This document shows positions 14,817 through 22,281 of a stretch of 26,195 nucleotides of DNA, one piece after another. Origin of the DNA: Stagnihabitans sp039932095 (GTDB lineage: Bacteria > Pseudomonadota > Alphaproteobacteria > Rhodobacterales > Rhodobacteraceae); the NCBI GenBank assembly GCA_039932095.1, contig JBDTQR010000037.1, forward strand, positions 1 through 26,195, given 5' to 3'. The notes beneath the pieces were generated by a model, which did no database searches, had not been told where the DNA came from, and was given only the letters and a program-made list of their open reading frames with translations. The first letter of the stretch is position 1. The number at the start of each line of letters is the position of its first letter. Made by a program: the position numbers and the translations under genes.

Positions 14817-15797
14817 CTAAAACATTCCGAGGGATTTGATAGTGGCAGCGCTGCGGCGGATCATGGCGAGTTCATAGGCTTCAATGGCGCTGTCCTCGCC
14901 CTTTTCCCACGGCGTCAGGTAGTCGGCGCCGTCGGCCAGCTTGTTGACTTGCGCGGCGGCCAGACAGCGGGCGACCTCTTCGCCGGATTTCGGCGCATAG
15001 AATTCCCACCACCACGGGTCGAGGAAGCGGATGTGCCGCGCCTCAAGCGCGCCGGGTTCCAGCACGGCATTCAGGTCTGGATTGTGCTGCAAAAGCAAGG
15101 GGATCAGTTGCGCGAAGGGCACAGCGCCGTCTCCGATGGCACAGCGAACCAGGCGGTAACCCTCGGTCGAAAACTGGACACGGTAGTCCTTCAGATGCAG
15201 GTGCTTGACATGTGGGGCAGCGCGGACGGTGAAATCGAGCGGCGCCTCCAGCACGGGAAAGGCATTGCCGGTGTCAAGAGTGATGCCGACGCCCCGGGTG
15301 CCCTCACAGAACGCCACCAGTTCGGCCGAGCCGAAATCCTGATGGTTTTCGATGGCGAGCCAGCGGCCTTCATCGGCGGCGCGCGGGCCCCATTCGGCGA
15401 GGGCGGCGCGGATTGCCACATTCAACTCCGCCCATTTCGGCCCTTGGGCAGCGCGGGCCCCGCACAGGATGGGCGACAGACCCAGCCGGATCACCTGAGC
15501 ATTCAGCGCGCGGGCCGAACGGAAGGCGCTGTCCATCGGTCCCATCATGTTCAGCCCGGCGCTGATGACCGGAACCATGCCGAGACCGGACAGCCGTCCG
15601 CGCAACGCCTTGAGCTGGGCATCGTCCAAGGCCCGCAGCCAGGGGTCGAATATCTCGATCACCTTCGCGCCAAGTTCAGTGGCAATGGTGATGAAGCCCT
15701 CCAATCCCTTGCCATGCGGGTTGGCCCGTGGCCCGCCTGCGCCCTGCAGCCCAAGGTGATAAGTCAACCCGTAAGGGTTCAGTCCGACATTCAACAT
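14817..15797 (-). CDS. Sugar phosphate isomerase/epimerase-like TIM barrel (AP endonuclease 2 family)
   Basis: A 326-residue xylose-isomerase-like TIM barrel. Metal-site candidates follow the family order: E150 and H152 (AIENHQD), D175 (TLDTGN), H201 (HLHLKD) and E247 (VLEPGALE). Members isomerise, epimerise or dehydrate sugars, inositols and keto-acids using Mn or Mg. This one has a longer C-terminal tail (about 255-326), including FLDPWWWEFYAP, than the smallest members. The start at 15797 is preceded by AAGGAAG. It lies between two SDR genes with 10-bp gaps, which strongly suggests that all three act in sequence on one carbohydrate. The cytoplasmic substrate is unknown. Confidence 0.85.
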   Translation of the reverse strand: MLNVGLNPYGLTYHLGLQGAGGPRANPHGKGLEGFITIATELGAKVIEIFDPWLRALDDAQLKALRGRLSGLGMVPVISAGLNMMGPMDSAFRSARALNAQVIRLGLSPILCGARAAQGPKWAELNVAIRAALAEWGPRAADEGRWLAIENHQDFGSAELVAFCEGTRGVGITLDTGNAFPVLEAPLDFTVRAAPHVKHLHLKDYRVQFSTEGYRLVRCAIGDGAVPFAQLIPLLLQHNPDLNAVLEPGALEARHIRFLDPWWWEFYAPKSGEEVARCLAAAQVNKLADGADYLTPWEKGEDSAIEAYELAMIRRSAATIKSLGMF

Positions 15798-15807
15798 GGC
15801 ACTTCCT

Positions 15808-16572
15808 TCAACTCATCCCGGCATCGACCACCAGCACCTGCCTGGTGATCATCCGTGCCGCGTCGGAGGCGAGAAACACCACCGCATCGGCTATGTCGCT
15901 ACCCAGGAGCGGTGTCTGCAACACCTGCCGCGCCGTCATTGCATCGACGCTCTCCTGCGTCGGATACCACAACTGCCGTTGGCGTTCGGTCATCACGGCA
16001 CCGGGCTCGATGGCGTTCACCCTGATGTTCTGGCCGCCCAGACTGCGGGCCATCGCCTTGGTCAGACCGATCACGCCCGCCTTGGCCGCGCCGTAGACCG
16101 GCATCTGGTCGGACCCGTAGCGCCAAGCCACCGACGACATGTTGACGATCGCGCCGCCGCCCTGCGCCGCCATCATCGGTGCCACCGTCTGGACGGCGAA
16201 AAGCTGCGGGCGCAAGTTGATCGCCATGAGGTCTTCCCACATCGCCCCCGTCACATCGGCAAGCTGGTGTCGTTGGTCATTGGCAGCATTGTTGACCAGA
16301 ACCCCGAACGGGCCAGTAACGGCGGCCAACGCCTCGATCCCGGCTTTCAGCGCCGCAAGATCAGTCAGATCGCAGGACCGGAATGCTGGCACATGCCGCG
16401 CGCGCGCCAGTTCGGCCAGCAGACCTGCCGCCGCCAGATCCTGCACATCGAGAAATCCCACCCTGGCACCCTGCGCCGCAAACGCCCGCACGATATCGGC
16501 ACCGATGCCCGAGGCCCCTCCGGTTACCAGCACCGCGCGGTCGATCAGATCGGAATGGACTGCGGAACTCAC
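15808..16572 (-). CDS. Short-chain dehydrogenase/reductase (sugar dehydrogenase-like)
   Basis: A 254-residue classical SDR. Motifs: TGGASGIG at 17-24, NNAAN at 94-98, catalytic serine near 147 (NMSSVAW), Y160 and K164 (YGAAK), and D42 after the second strand, which usually favours NAD over NADP. This pattern is common in sugar and polyol 1-dehydrogenases. The start codon is GTG at 16572, in a GTGA overlap with the ABC ATPase stop, so its translation is coupled to the importer. It is likely the first oxidation after uptake, but the order of steps is inference. Confidence 0.88.
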   Translation of the reverse strand: MSSAVHSDLIDRAVLVTGGASGIGADIVRAFAAQGARVGFLDVQDLAAAGLLAELARARHVPAFRSCDLTDLAALKAGIEALAAVTGPFGVLVNNAANDQRHQLADVTGAMWEDLMAINLRPQLFAVQTVAPMMAAQGGGAIVNMSSVAWRYGSDQMPVYGAAKAGVIGLTKAMARSLGGQNIRVNAIEPGAVMTERQRQLWYPTQESVDAMTARQVLQTPLLGSDIADAVVFLASDAARMITRQVLVVDAGMS

Positions 16573-17684
16573 ATCGCTCTCCGGATCAGCCTTTCGGTGG
16601 CCGGATCGAACAGGCAGGCGCGGGTCATGTCGACATTCAACTCCATCACTTCACCCTGCCGCGGGGCATCATTGGGGTCGAACCGACCCGTGATTTCCTT
16701 TGAACCGATCTTGAGCACAGCCATGGTCTCGGCCCCGGTCGGCTCTACCAGCACCACGGGGGCGGCCAGACCCGCCATGCCCGGACGGCTGGCGGTTTCC
16801 GGCGTTCGGCGGCTGAGATGCTCTGGCCTGATCCCCAGGATCACCTTCTGTCCGGCGCTGACGCCGGAGCCGTCGATCAACGCCAGCAACGCCGGATCGC
16901 CCTTTGCTGTAGGGAAACTCGCCCGCAGCTTGCCGCCCGCTTCGACGATTTCCGCCGGGATGAAGTTCATCGAAGGGGAGCCCATGAACCCCGCCACAAA
17001 GATGTTTGCCGGACGGTTGTAAACTGCATCCGGTTCGTCGAAATGCTGCACTTCGCCCTTGTGCATCACGACGATTCGGCTGGCCAGTGTCATCGCCTCG
17101 ACCTGATCATGGGTCACGTAAACCGTGGTCTTGGCGATGGTCTGGTGCAGTTTCTTGATCTCGGTGCGCATGTCGACACGCAGTTTGGCGTCAAGGTTGG
17201 ACAAGGGCTCGTCGAACAGGAACAGTTTGGGGTCGCGCACCAGCGCCCGGCCCATTGCAACCCGCTGCCGCTGCCCGCCCGACAACTGCCCGGGTTTGCG
17301 GTTCAAAAGTGGTTCGATCTGCAACAGCGCCGCGACCCGGGCAATCGACGCGGACTGTTCCGCCTTTGGTGTCCCACGGCTTTCCATCCCAAAGGCCATG
17401 TTCTCGCGCACTGTCATGGTCGGGTACAGGGCGTAGGATTGGAACACCATCGCAATGTCACGGTCCTTGGGCGGCACCGAATTCACGATCCGGTCGCCAA
17501 TCCGGATCTCACCACCGGTGATCGACTCGAGCCCGGCGATCATCGCCAACAATGTCGATTTCCCGCAGCCCGAGGGGCCGACCAAGGCGACGAATTCGCC
17601 CGGTTTTGCCTCAATCGTCACGCCCTTCAACACCTCGACGGCGCCATAGCTTTTGCGGACATTGGTGATGGTCAAGGACGACAT
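16569..17684 (-). CDS. ABC transporter ATPase, MalK/UgpC type
   Basis: A 371-residue nucleotide-binding protein that powers the sugar importer encoded upstream. Walker A GPSGCGKST (36-44), Q82 in the Q-loop, the LSGGQ signature (134-138), Walker B LFLFDE (154-159) and switch H192 are all intact. The C-terminal 130 residues form the MOP/TOBE regulatory domain typical of MalK/UgpC/MsmK. The start at 17684 follows AAGGAAAGCGAGG. It lies 15 bp after the second permease and overlaps the SDR by 4 bp. In this family the C-terminal domain can bind regulators, but nothing here points to a partner. Confidence 0.94.
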   Translation of the reverse strand: MSSLTITNVRKSYGAVEVLKGVTIEAKPGEFVALVGPSGCGKSTLLAMIAGLESITGGEIRIGDRIVNSVPPKDRDIAMVFQSYALYPTMTVRENMAFGMESRGTPKAEQSASIARVAALLQIEPLLNRKPGQLSGGQRQRVAMGRALVRDPKLFLFDEPLSNLDAKLRVDMRTEIKKLHQTIAKTTVYVTHDQVEAMTLASRIVVMHKGEVQHFDEPDAVYNRPANIFVAGFMGSPSMNFIPAEIVEAGGKLRASFPTAKGDPALLALIDGSGVSAGQKVILGIRPEHLSRRTPETASRPGMAGLAAPVVLVEPTGAETMAVLKIGSKEITGRFDPNDAPRQGEVMELNVDMTRACLFDPATERLIRRAM

Positions 17685-17699
17685 CTGGCCTCGCTTTCC

Positions 17700-18599
17700 T
17701 TACTTGATCGCGCCAGCGGTCAGACCGCGCACGAAATATTTGCCGCCAAAGAAATAGACCAGCAACGGCGGCAGCGCGCCGATCAGCACGGCGGCGCTCA
17801 TCACATCGTAGACCCGCACATTGGTGCCGTTGGTGGACAGTGCGACCAGTGCGGCTGTGATCGGCTGCTTGGTGCCGGAATTCAGCACGACGCCGAACAG
17901 ATATTCGTTCCAGATGCCGGTGAACTGCCAGATAACTGTGACAATCAGGATCGGCGGTGACAGTGGCAGCACGATCTTGCGGAAGATGCGCCAGAACCCC
18001 GCTCCGTCGATACGTGCCGCCTTGATCAGGTCGTCGGGAATGTTGACGTAGTAGTTGCGACAGAACAGCGTGGTAAAGCTGATGCCCTGCACGCAATGCA
18101 CCAGGATCAGCCCATAGATCGAATTCGCCAGACCCAGCTTGCCCAGCGTATAGGCCCAGGGCAGCAGCGCGATCTGCCCAGGCATGAATACACCGAGCAA
18201 CATGCAGGTGAACAGGATCTCAGAACCGGGGAATCGCCACTTGCTCAGCACATAGCCGTTGACGGTGCCCAAAGCTGTCGAGATCAGCGTAGCAGGCACC
18301 ACCATCTCGACCGAGTTCCAGAAATAGTGCTGCATGCCTTCGCAGGTGCCGCCGATGCAATAGGTGCCCCAGGCCTCGCCCCATGCCGAAATCCGGAAGC
18401 TCTGCGGAAATGCGATCAGGCCGTTCTTGGAGATTTCCTGCAGGTCGCGGAACGAGTTCAGGATGACTACAAGCAGCGGGATCACATAGACCGCCGCAAA
18501 GATGCTGAGGATGCCGTAAATCACCACGCGGTTGATCAGGTGGCGCCGTGAGGCCGCAACGGCCCCGGCGTCGAAATCCACGGCGGTCAGATCAGCCAT
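17700..18599 (-). CDS. Carbohydrate ABC transporter permease, MalG/GtsC type
   Basis: A 299-residue inner-membrane permease with about six hydrophobic segments, the first at about residues 24-50. The EAA loop reads IKAARIDGAGFWRIF. A periplasmic insert CIGGTCEG holds two cysteines that could pair. I start at 18599 (MADLTAV) because GGAGGT lies nine bases upstream of it; an ATG nine bases earlier sits immediately after that box. The chosen start overlaps the first permease by 8 bp (ATGGCTGA). Together with the GtsA-like binding protein it looks like a glucose/mannose-type importer, though the ligand may be another sugar or polyol. Confidence 0.92.
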   Translation of the reverse strand: MADLTAVDFDAGAVAASRRHLINRVVIYGILSIFAAVYVIPLLVVILNSFRDLQEISKNGLIAFPQSFRISAWGEAWGTYCIGGTCEGMQHYFWNSVEMVVPATLISTALGTVNGYVLSKWRFPGSEILFTCMLLGVFMPGQIALLPWAYTLGKLGLANSIYGLILVHCVQGISFTTLFCRNYYVNIPDDLIKAARIDGAGFWRIFRKIVLPLSPPILIVTVIWQFTGIWNEYLFGVVLNSGTKQPITAALVALSTNGTNVRVYDVMSAAVLIGALPPLLVYFFGGKYFVRGLTAGAIK

Positions 18600-19527
18600 T
18601 TTGCCCATACCTCCGATTGCGCCAGACCATGTAAAGCGAGTAGGGCACCAGAACCGCCGCCAACGCCACCAGCATCATGATCGCCGCCGCCGCCCCCTCG
18701 CCGATCTGGCCACGCTGAAACATCAGGTCATAAACATAGATCGCGGGAAATGTGGTCGAGATGCCGGGCCCTCCTTGGGTCAGCGCCACCACGAGGTCAA
18801 AGGTCTTGATGGCGAATTGCAGCATCACAACCGCTACGGCGACAAAGATTGGCCGGATCGAGGGCAGGATAACCTTGCGGTAGATGCGGAAACTCGATGC
18901 ACCATCAATCTGTGCCGCTTTGATGATATCGCCATCCACGGAGCGCAGACCAGCAAGGAATAGCGCCATGGCAAAGCCCGAACTTTGCCAGATGCCCGTG
19001 ATCACGATGGAATAGATCGCATAGTGCCGGTCAGTGGTCAGCGCGAATTTGAAACTGGACCAGCCCAGTTGATGCATCAGGAATTCGATCCCCGAGGTCG
19101 GGTTGTAAAGCCAGCCCCACACCGTGCCGGTGACAATGAACGACACCGCCAACGGGTACAGGAAAAACGTCCGCCAGATCGATTCTCCACGCACCTTCTG
19201 ATCGATCAGGACCGCCAGCACCAATCCCACTGCCATCGCCAGAACCACGTAGAACGCCGAGAACAGGAACAGGTTGGAATAGGCCACGCCCCAGCGGCGA
19301 TTGGCCCAGAGTGAATGGTAGTTTTTCAGCCCGGCATAATCCAGCACCGGCAACAGCGACGAGGTGCTGAGCGATATCCAGAAGGTCCAGCCGGTGAAGA
19401 CGAAGACATAGACGAAGGACGCGATAAGCGACGGGGTCAACACCAGAAAGGGCACGATCCGGCCCAGCCGGTCAACAAGGCTCGGGCCGGGATCGCCGAT
19501 CCGCGTCGGAATTTGAACAGATGTCAT
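18592..19527 (-). CDS. Carbohydrate ABC transporter permease, MalF/GtsB type
   Basis: A 311-residue inner-membrane permease with about six membrane segments. The EAA loop reads IKAAQIDGASSFRIY, followed by ILPSIRPI. The N-terminal 25 residues are polar and cytoplasmic. The start at 19527 has a GGGGTAGG sequence upstream. It is separated from the binding-protein gene by 59 bp containing a very strong hairpin, and overlaps the partner permease by 8 bp. It forms the transmembrane channel with the 17700-18599 product. Confidence 0.92.
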   Translation of the reverse strand: MTSVQIPTRIGDPGPSLVDRLGRIVPFLVLTPSLIASFVYVFVFTGWTFWISLSTSSLLPVLDYAGLKNYHSLWANRRWGVAYSNLFLFSAFYVVLAMAVGLVLAVLIDQKVRGESIWRTFFLYPLAVSFIVTGTVWGWLYNPTSGIEFLMHQLGWSSFKFALTTDRHYAIYSIVITGIWQSSGFAMALFLAGLRSVDGDIIKAAQIDGASSFRIYRKVILPSIRPIFVAVAVVMLQFAIKTFDLVVALTQGGPGISTTFPAIYVYDLMFQRGQIGEGAAAAIMMLVALAAVLVPYSLYMVWRNRRYGQNG

Positions 19528-19547
19528 GGGCCTACCCCGGATGGATT

Positions 19548-19576
19548 GGCCGGGACCCGGTTACCGGGACCCGGCC
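19548..19576. repeat. Near-perfect 29-base hairpin between binding protein and permease
   Basis: GGCCGGGACCCGG and CCGGGACCCGGCC pair as 13-base arms with a single A-A mismatch around a TTA loop. It lies just after the binding-protein stop in the mRNA. As with malE-malF type arrangements, it may block 3' exonucleases or partly terminate, giving more binding protein than permease. No T-run follows. Confidence 0.65.
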
Positions 19577-19586
19577 AGGGTCAGTG

Positions 19587-20852
19587 TTACATCTGTGCTT
19601 CGACGGCGTCGGCCATGGCATTGGCCGCGTCGGACGACGACATGTCGGGCGTGTTCACGAATTCGGTGATCAGGTCCATCATGGCGCCGCGATACTTCTG
19701 CAGCACGGTCATGTTATGCGCCATCGAGCGCACCAGCGTGCCCGCCTCGATCGAAGCCTTGAGATCGGCTTGCGACTTTTGCTGGCAGGCGTTGAAACCC
19801 GTGCTCAGGTCCACGTCCATCCGCGCCGGGATCGACCCCTTGGCGATGTTGAACACGGTCTGGAACTCGGGTGACAGGATCAGGTGCGCCAGCAGCTTCT
19901 GGCCCTCGATGAAGTCGGGGTCTTTCTGCTTGAAGAACACCACCGAGTCCGAGTTCAGGATGAAGCCCGGCTTGTCCCAGTCGGTCGGGGCCTGGCCGCA
20001 CAGAATGTCATCACCCGGCTTGTGGCCCGCAGCAATCAACGTGCCAATCTCCCAGTCGCCCATGATGAAGAACAGCGCATCGCCATTCGCCATCATGTTG
20101 GACGCGGTGTCATAGTCGCGGCCAGCAATCGCCGGGTCCATGTATTTGGTCACCATCAGGCGCATCTGGTCAAAGGCCTTGACCATGCCATCCGAGCGCA
20201 GCGCATCGACGTCACCTTCGACAAAAGCCTTGCGGAACAGGTCGATGTCCTGGCCATAGACCACGTTTTCAAAGGTCGTGGCGTCGGTCCAGTCAGCCGA
20301 AAGATGGGCCAGGCAGACCTTGCCGCCGGCAATCGCCTTTTCGCAGGCCGCGTTGAAATCGGCCCAGGTCTTGGGCAGTTCGGTCACGCCAACCGCGGCC
20401 ATCGCCGCCTTGTTGCCCCAGATCCAGTTGATCCGGTGAATGTTCATCGGTGCGGCAATCCAGTGGCCATCGGGCTTCATCACCGGCAGCAGTTCCGGCG
20501 CCACCACCTTGTCCCAGCCCTCGGACGCGGCCAACTCGTCCATGTTGGCGGTCATGTTGGTCTGGTTCCACTCGGCGATTTCCGGGCCTTTCAGCTGCAC
20601 GGCTGCCGGGGCGTTGCCGGCAACCACATCGGCCCGCAACTTGGCCAGGGTGTTGGCGGTGTGACCAGCAATCGCGGTCTGTTGCCAATCCCCGCCCGCC
20701 GCCGTGAACATCTCGCCCAGCTTGGCAATCGAAGCGGCATCGTTGCCCGTGGCCCATTGGTGCAGCATCAGGGTCTTGGGTTCCGCGGTTGCCGAGACGG
20801 TACACAGGCCATAGGCAACAGTTGCGGCAAGTGCCGCCTTGAGTAATGTCAT
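19587..20852 (-). CDS. Sugar ABC transporter substrate-binding protein, GtsA-like
   Basis: A 421-residue periplasmic binding protein with a Sec signal peptide (MTLLKAALAATVAYGL, cleavage near SATA at residue 23). The mature N-terminus HQWATGNDAASI and the segments VAGNAPAAVQLKGPEIAEW and WIAAPMNIHRINWIWGN match glucose/mannose-type binding proteins (GtsA). The start at 20852 is chosen for the signal peptide and for GGGAGGAAC just upstream; longer in-frame starts add non-secretory sequence. First gene of a seven-gene operon that continues through two permeases, the ATPase, an SDR, an isomerase and an SDR. A TGTTC-N6-GAACA palindrome overlaps the predicted promoter, probably the site of the divergent ROK regulator. 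The ligand is likely a monosaccharide or polyol. Confidence 0.92.
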   Translation of the reverse strand: MTLLKAALAATVAYGLCTVSATAEPKTLMLHQWATGNDAASIAKLGEMFTAAGGDWQQTAIAGHTANTLAKLRADVVAGNAPAAVQLKGPEIAEWNQTNMTANMDELAASEGWDKVVAPELLPVMKPDGHWIAAPMNIHRINWIWGNKAAMAAVGVTELPKTWADFNAACEKAIAGGKVCLAHLSADWTDATTFENVVYGQDIDLFRKAFVEGDVDALRSDGMVKAFDQMRLMVTKYMDPAIAGRDYDTASNMMANGDALFFIMGDWEIGTLIAAGHKPGDDILCGQAPTDWDKPGFILNSDSVVFFKQKDPDFIEGQKLLAHLILSPEFQTVFNIAKGSIPARMDVDLSTGFNACQQKSQADLKASIEAGTLVRSMAHNMTVLQKYRGAMMDLITEFVNTPDMSSSDAANAMADAVEAQM

Positions 20853-20913
20853 TGCTGTTCCTCCCTTTGAGTGCGAAGTCCAATCAATCCGATCCGATCC
20901 CGACATGTCCTCC

Positions 20914-20934
20914 GCCCGAATACCGTTTTCGGGC
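20914..20934. promoter_or_regulatory. Inverted repeat in the leader of the sugar operon
   Basis: GCCCGAA-N7-TTCGGGC has perfect 7-bp arms, 62-82 bases upstream of the binding-protein start and downstream of the predicted transcription start. It could be a second operator or a leader hairpin. Confidence 0.35.
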
Positions 20935-20967
20935 CATGTCTCATTTCGATTCCCTCGCAGTGCCTTT

Positions 20968-20983
20968 TGTTCTATGCCGAACA
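20968..20983. promoter_or_regulatory. Candidate ROK-repressor operator
   Basis: TGTTC-TATGCC-GAACA has 5-bp arms and a 6-base centre. It covers the predicted -10 of the sugar operon and lies 33 bases upstream of the ROK gene start, so one bound dimer could control both directions. Assigning it to the ROK protein is inference. Confidence 0.5.
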
Positions 20984-20997
20984 TATTAGTCCGTCAA
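20969..20997 (-). promoter_or_regulatory. Predicted promoter of the sugar operon
   Basis: On the minus strand TTGACG (20992-20997), a 17-base spacer and TAGAAC (20969-20974). The leader would be about 110 nt. The overlapping palindrome supports regulated initiation here. Confidence 0.45.
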
Positions 20998-21015
20998 CGC
21001 AGGAATGCCGCCACC

Positions 21016-22215
21016 ATGAGCGCACCCAGCTACCAGTCCCTGCTCCAGTCGGGCTATGTTGACAGCCCCAGTGGCCGGATCATCCGCGCGCTCAGCGAGC
21101 GCGGCAGCCTGTCGGCGGCACAGATCGCCCGCAGCACTGGGCTGGCCCGCTCGACTGTCTCCACCGCCGTTGCTGCACTGCGGAAATCCGGGTTGATCAT
21201 GGATGCAGAGTCGCCGGATGAACCGTCGGCCCGACAGATCGGCAGACCTGGAACCGCCCTGCGGCTGAACCCGGAGGCCGGCACATGCATTGGTGTGCAT
21301 ATCGCCAGCGAGGAACTGCGGGTAGCGGTGGCCGATGTTTCGCATTCAGTCATTACCGAACAAACTATTCCGATGCGGCGTGATTTCAGCCCGGAAGAAG
21401 CGGCATCGCGGTTGCAGCAATTCATCGCCAGCACCTATGCCGAAAACGGCTTGCGGCGCTCGGGTCTGCTGGGGGTCGGGGTCTCGCTTTCGGCACCTGT
21501 TTCGCCCGATGGGACGGTGCACCGGTCGTCCGTCGTGCCCAGTTGGGCCGGCGTGAACGTGGTCGAGATTTTCGGCGAGGCATTGGGGGCGCCCGTCCTG
21601 GTGAACAACGAAAGCAACTGTTCCGCGATCGCCGAATCGATGTGGGGGGCCGCACAGGGCGAAGATGATTTTGTCCTGTTCAAACTCAATGTCGGGGTCG
21701 GCGGGGCCATTGTTGTCAACGGTCAGGTCCGTGTCGGGATCGCGGGTGGTGCCGGGGAATTCGGCCATGTCTCGATTGATCCCGAAGGCGAGCTTTGCCG
21801 CTGCGGCAATCGCGGTTGTCTGGAACTGAAGGTCGGGTTTGCGGCGCCGCTGCGGGACCTGTCGCTGGTCCATGGACACCGCATCACAATTGATGCAGCC
21901 GTGGCTCTGGCCGTGGCGGGCGACGTTGGGGCGACGCGACTGATTGCGGACAGTGGCGAACGCGCCGGCACGGCCCTGGCATTACTCGGCAATATCCTGA
22001 ACCCGCCGCTGTTCCTGATCAGCGGCGCTCTCGCCCGCTCCGGCCCGATCCTGATGGACCCACTGCGTGCGGCGTTTGAAAAGCACAGTCTGCTGAAATC
22101 ACGCGAACTCGATATCACGCAGCGTACCCGCATCGTGCTGGGGGCATTGCTGGACAACGATGTCGTGCTGGGCGCGGTGGGCCTTGTCCTGCGTCACCAT
22201 GGCCGGATCAGCTGA
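21016..22215 (+). CDS. ROK-family transcriptional regulator (NagC/XylR type)
   Basis: A 399-residue repressor with an N-terminal winged helix-turn-helix (about 18-65: GSLSAAQIARSTGLARSTVS) and a ROK sugar-binding domain. The zinc motif is intact: H251 then C261, C263 and C268 (LCRCGNRGCLE). The phosphate loop VGVGGAIVV (226-234) is present, but the kinase catalytic Asp in the usual ENDAN block is replaced by Glu (NNESN, E199), in keeping with a regulator rather than a kinase. The start at 21016 is chosen by family length and an AGGA box upstream; the open frame extends further 5' without family sequence. It is divergent from the sugar ABC operon and likely represses it until a sugar is bound. 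Confidence 0.88.
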   Translation: MSAPSYQSLLQSGYVDSPSGRIIRALSERGSLSAAQIARSTGLARSTVSTAVAALRKSGLIMDAESPDEPSARQIGRPGTALRLNPEAGTCIGVHIASEELRVAVADVSHSVITEQTIPMRRDFSPEEAASRLQQFIASTYAENGLRRSGLLGVGVSLSAPVSPDGTVHRSSVVPSWAGVNVVEIFGEALGAPVLVNNESNCSAIAESMWGAAQGEDDFVLFKLNVGVGGAIVVNGQVRVGIAGGAGEFGHVSIDPEGELCRCGNRGCLELKVGFAAPLRDLSLVHGHRITIDAAVALAVAGDVGATRLIADSGERAGTALALLGNILNPPLFLISGALARSGPILMDPLRAAFEKHSLLKSRELDITQRTRIVLGALLDNDVVLGAVGLVLRHHGRIS

Positions 22216-22240
22216 CGGCACCATTGCGGCAAGACCGCTA

Positions 22241-22266
22241 CCCAAGGCGCAGTGACACGCCTTGGG
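22241..22266. terminator. Bidirectional terminator hairpin between ROK and aldehyde dehydrogenase genes
   Basis: CCCAAGGCG-CAGTGACA-CGCCTTGGG has perfect 9-bp arms. It sits between two convergent genes, 26 bases past the ROK stop and 16 bases past the dehydrogenase stop, so it probably ends both transcripts. Confidence 0.7.
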
Positions 22267-22281
22267 TCTGGTCAGACTGTC

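Noticed and set aside
15796..17022. Open frame of 408 codons on the plus strand
   Set aside because: It spans parts of two real minus-strand genes (SDR and ABC ATPase) and has no domain of its own.
19548..19576. Direct repeat CCGGGACCCGG read as a tandem repeat or CRISPR-like unit
   Set aside because: There are only two copies with a 4-base gap; the arrangement is a simple hairpin.
20839..21015. Upstream in-frame extension of the ROK regulator
   Set aside because: The extra 59 residues overlap the divergent promoter and palindromes, and do not resemble ROK N-termini.
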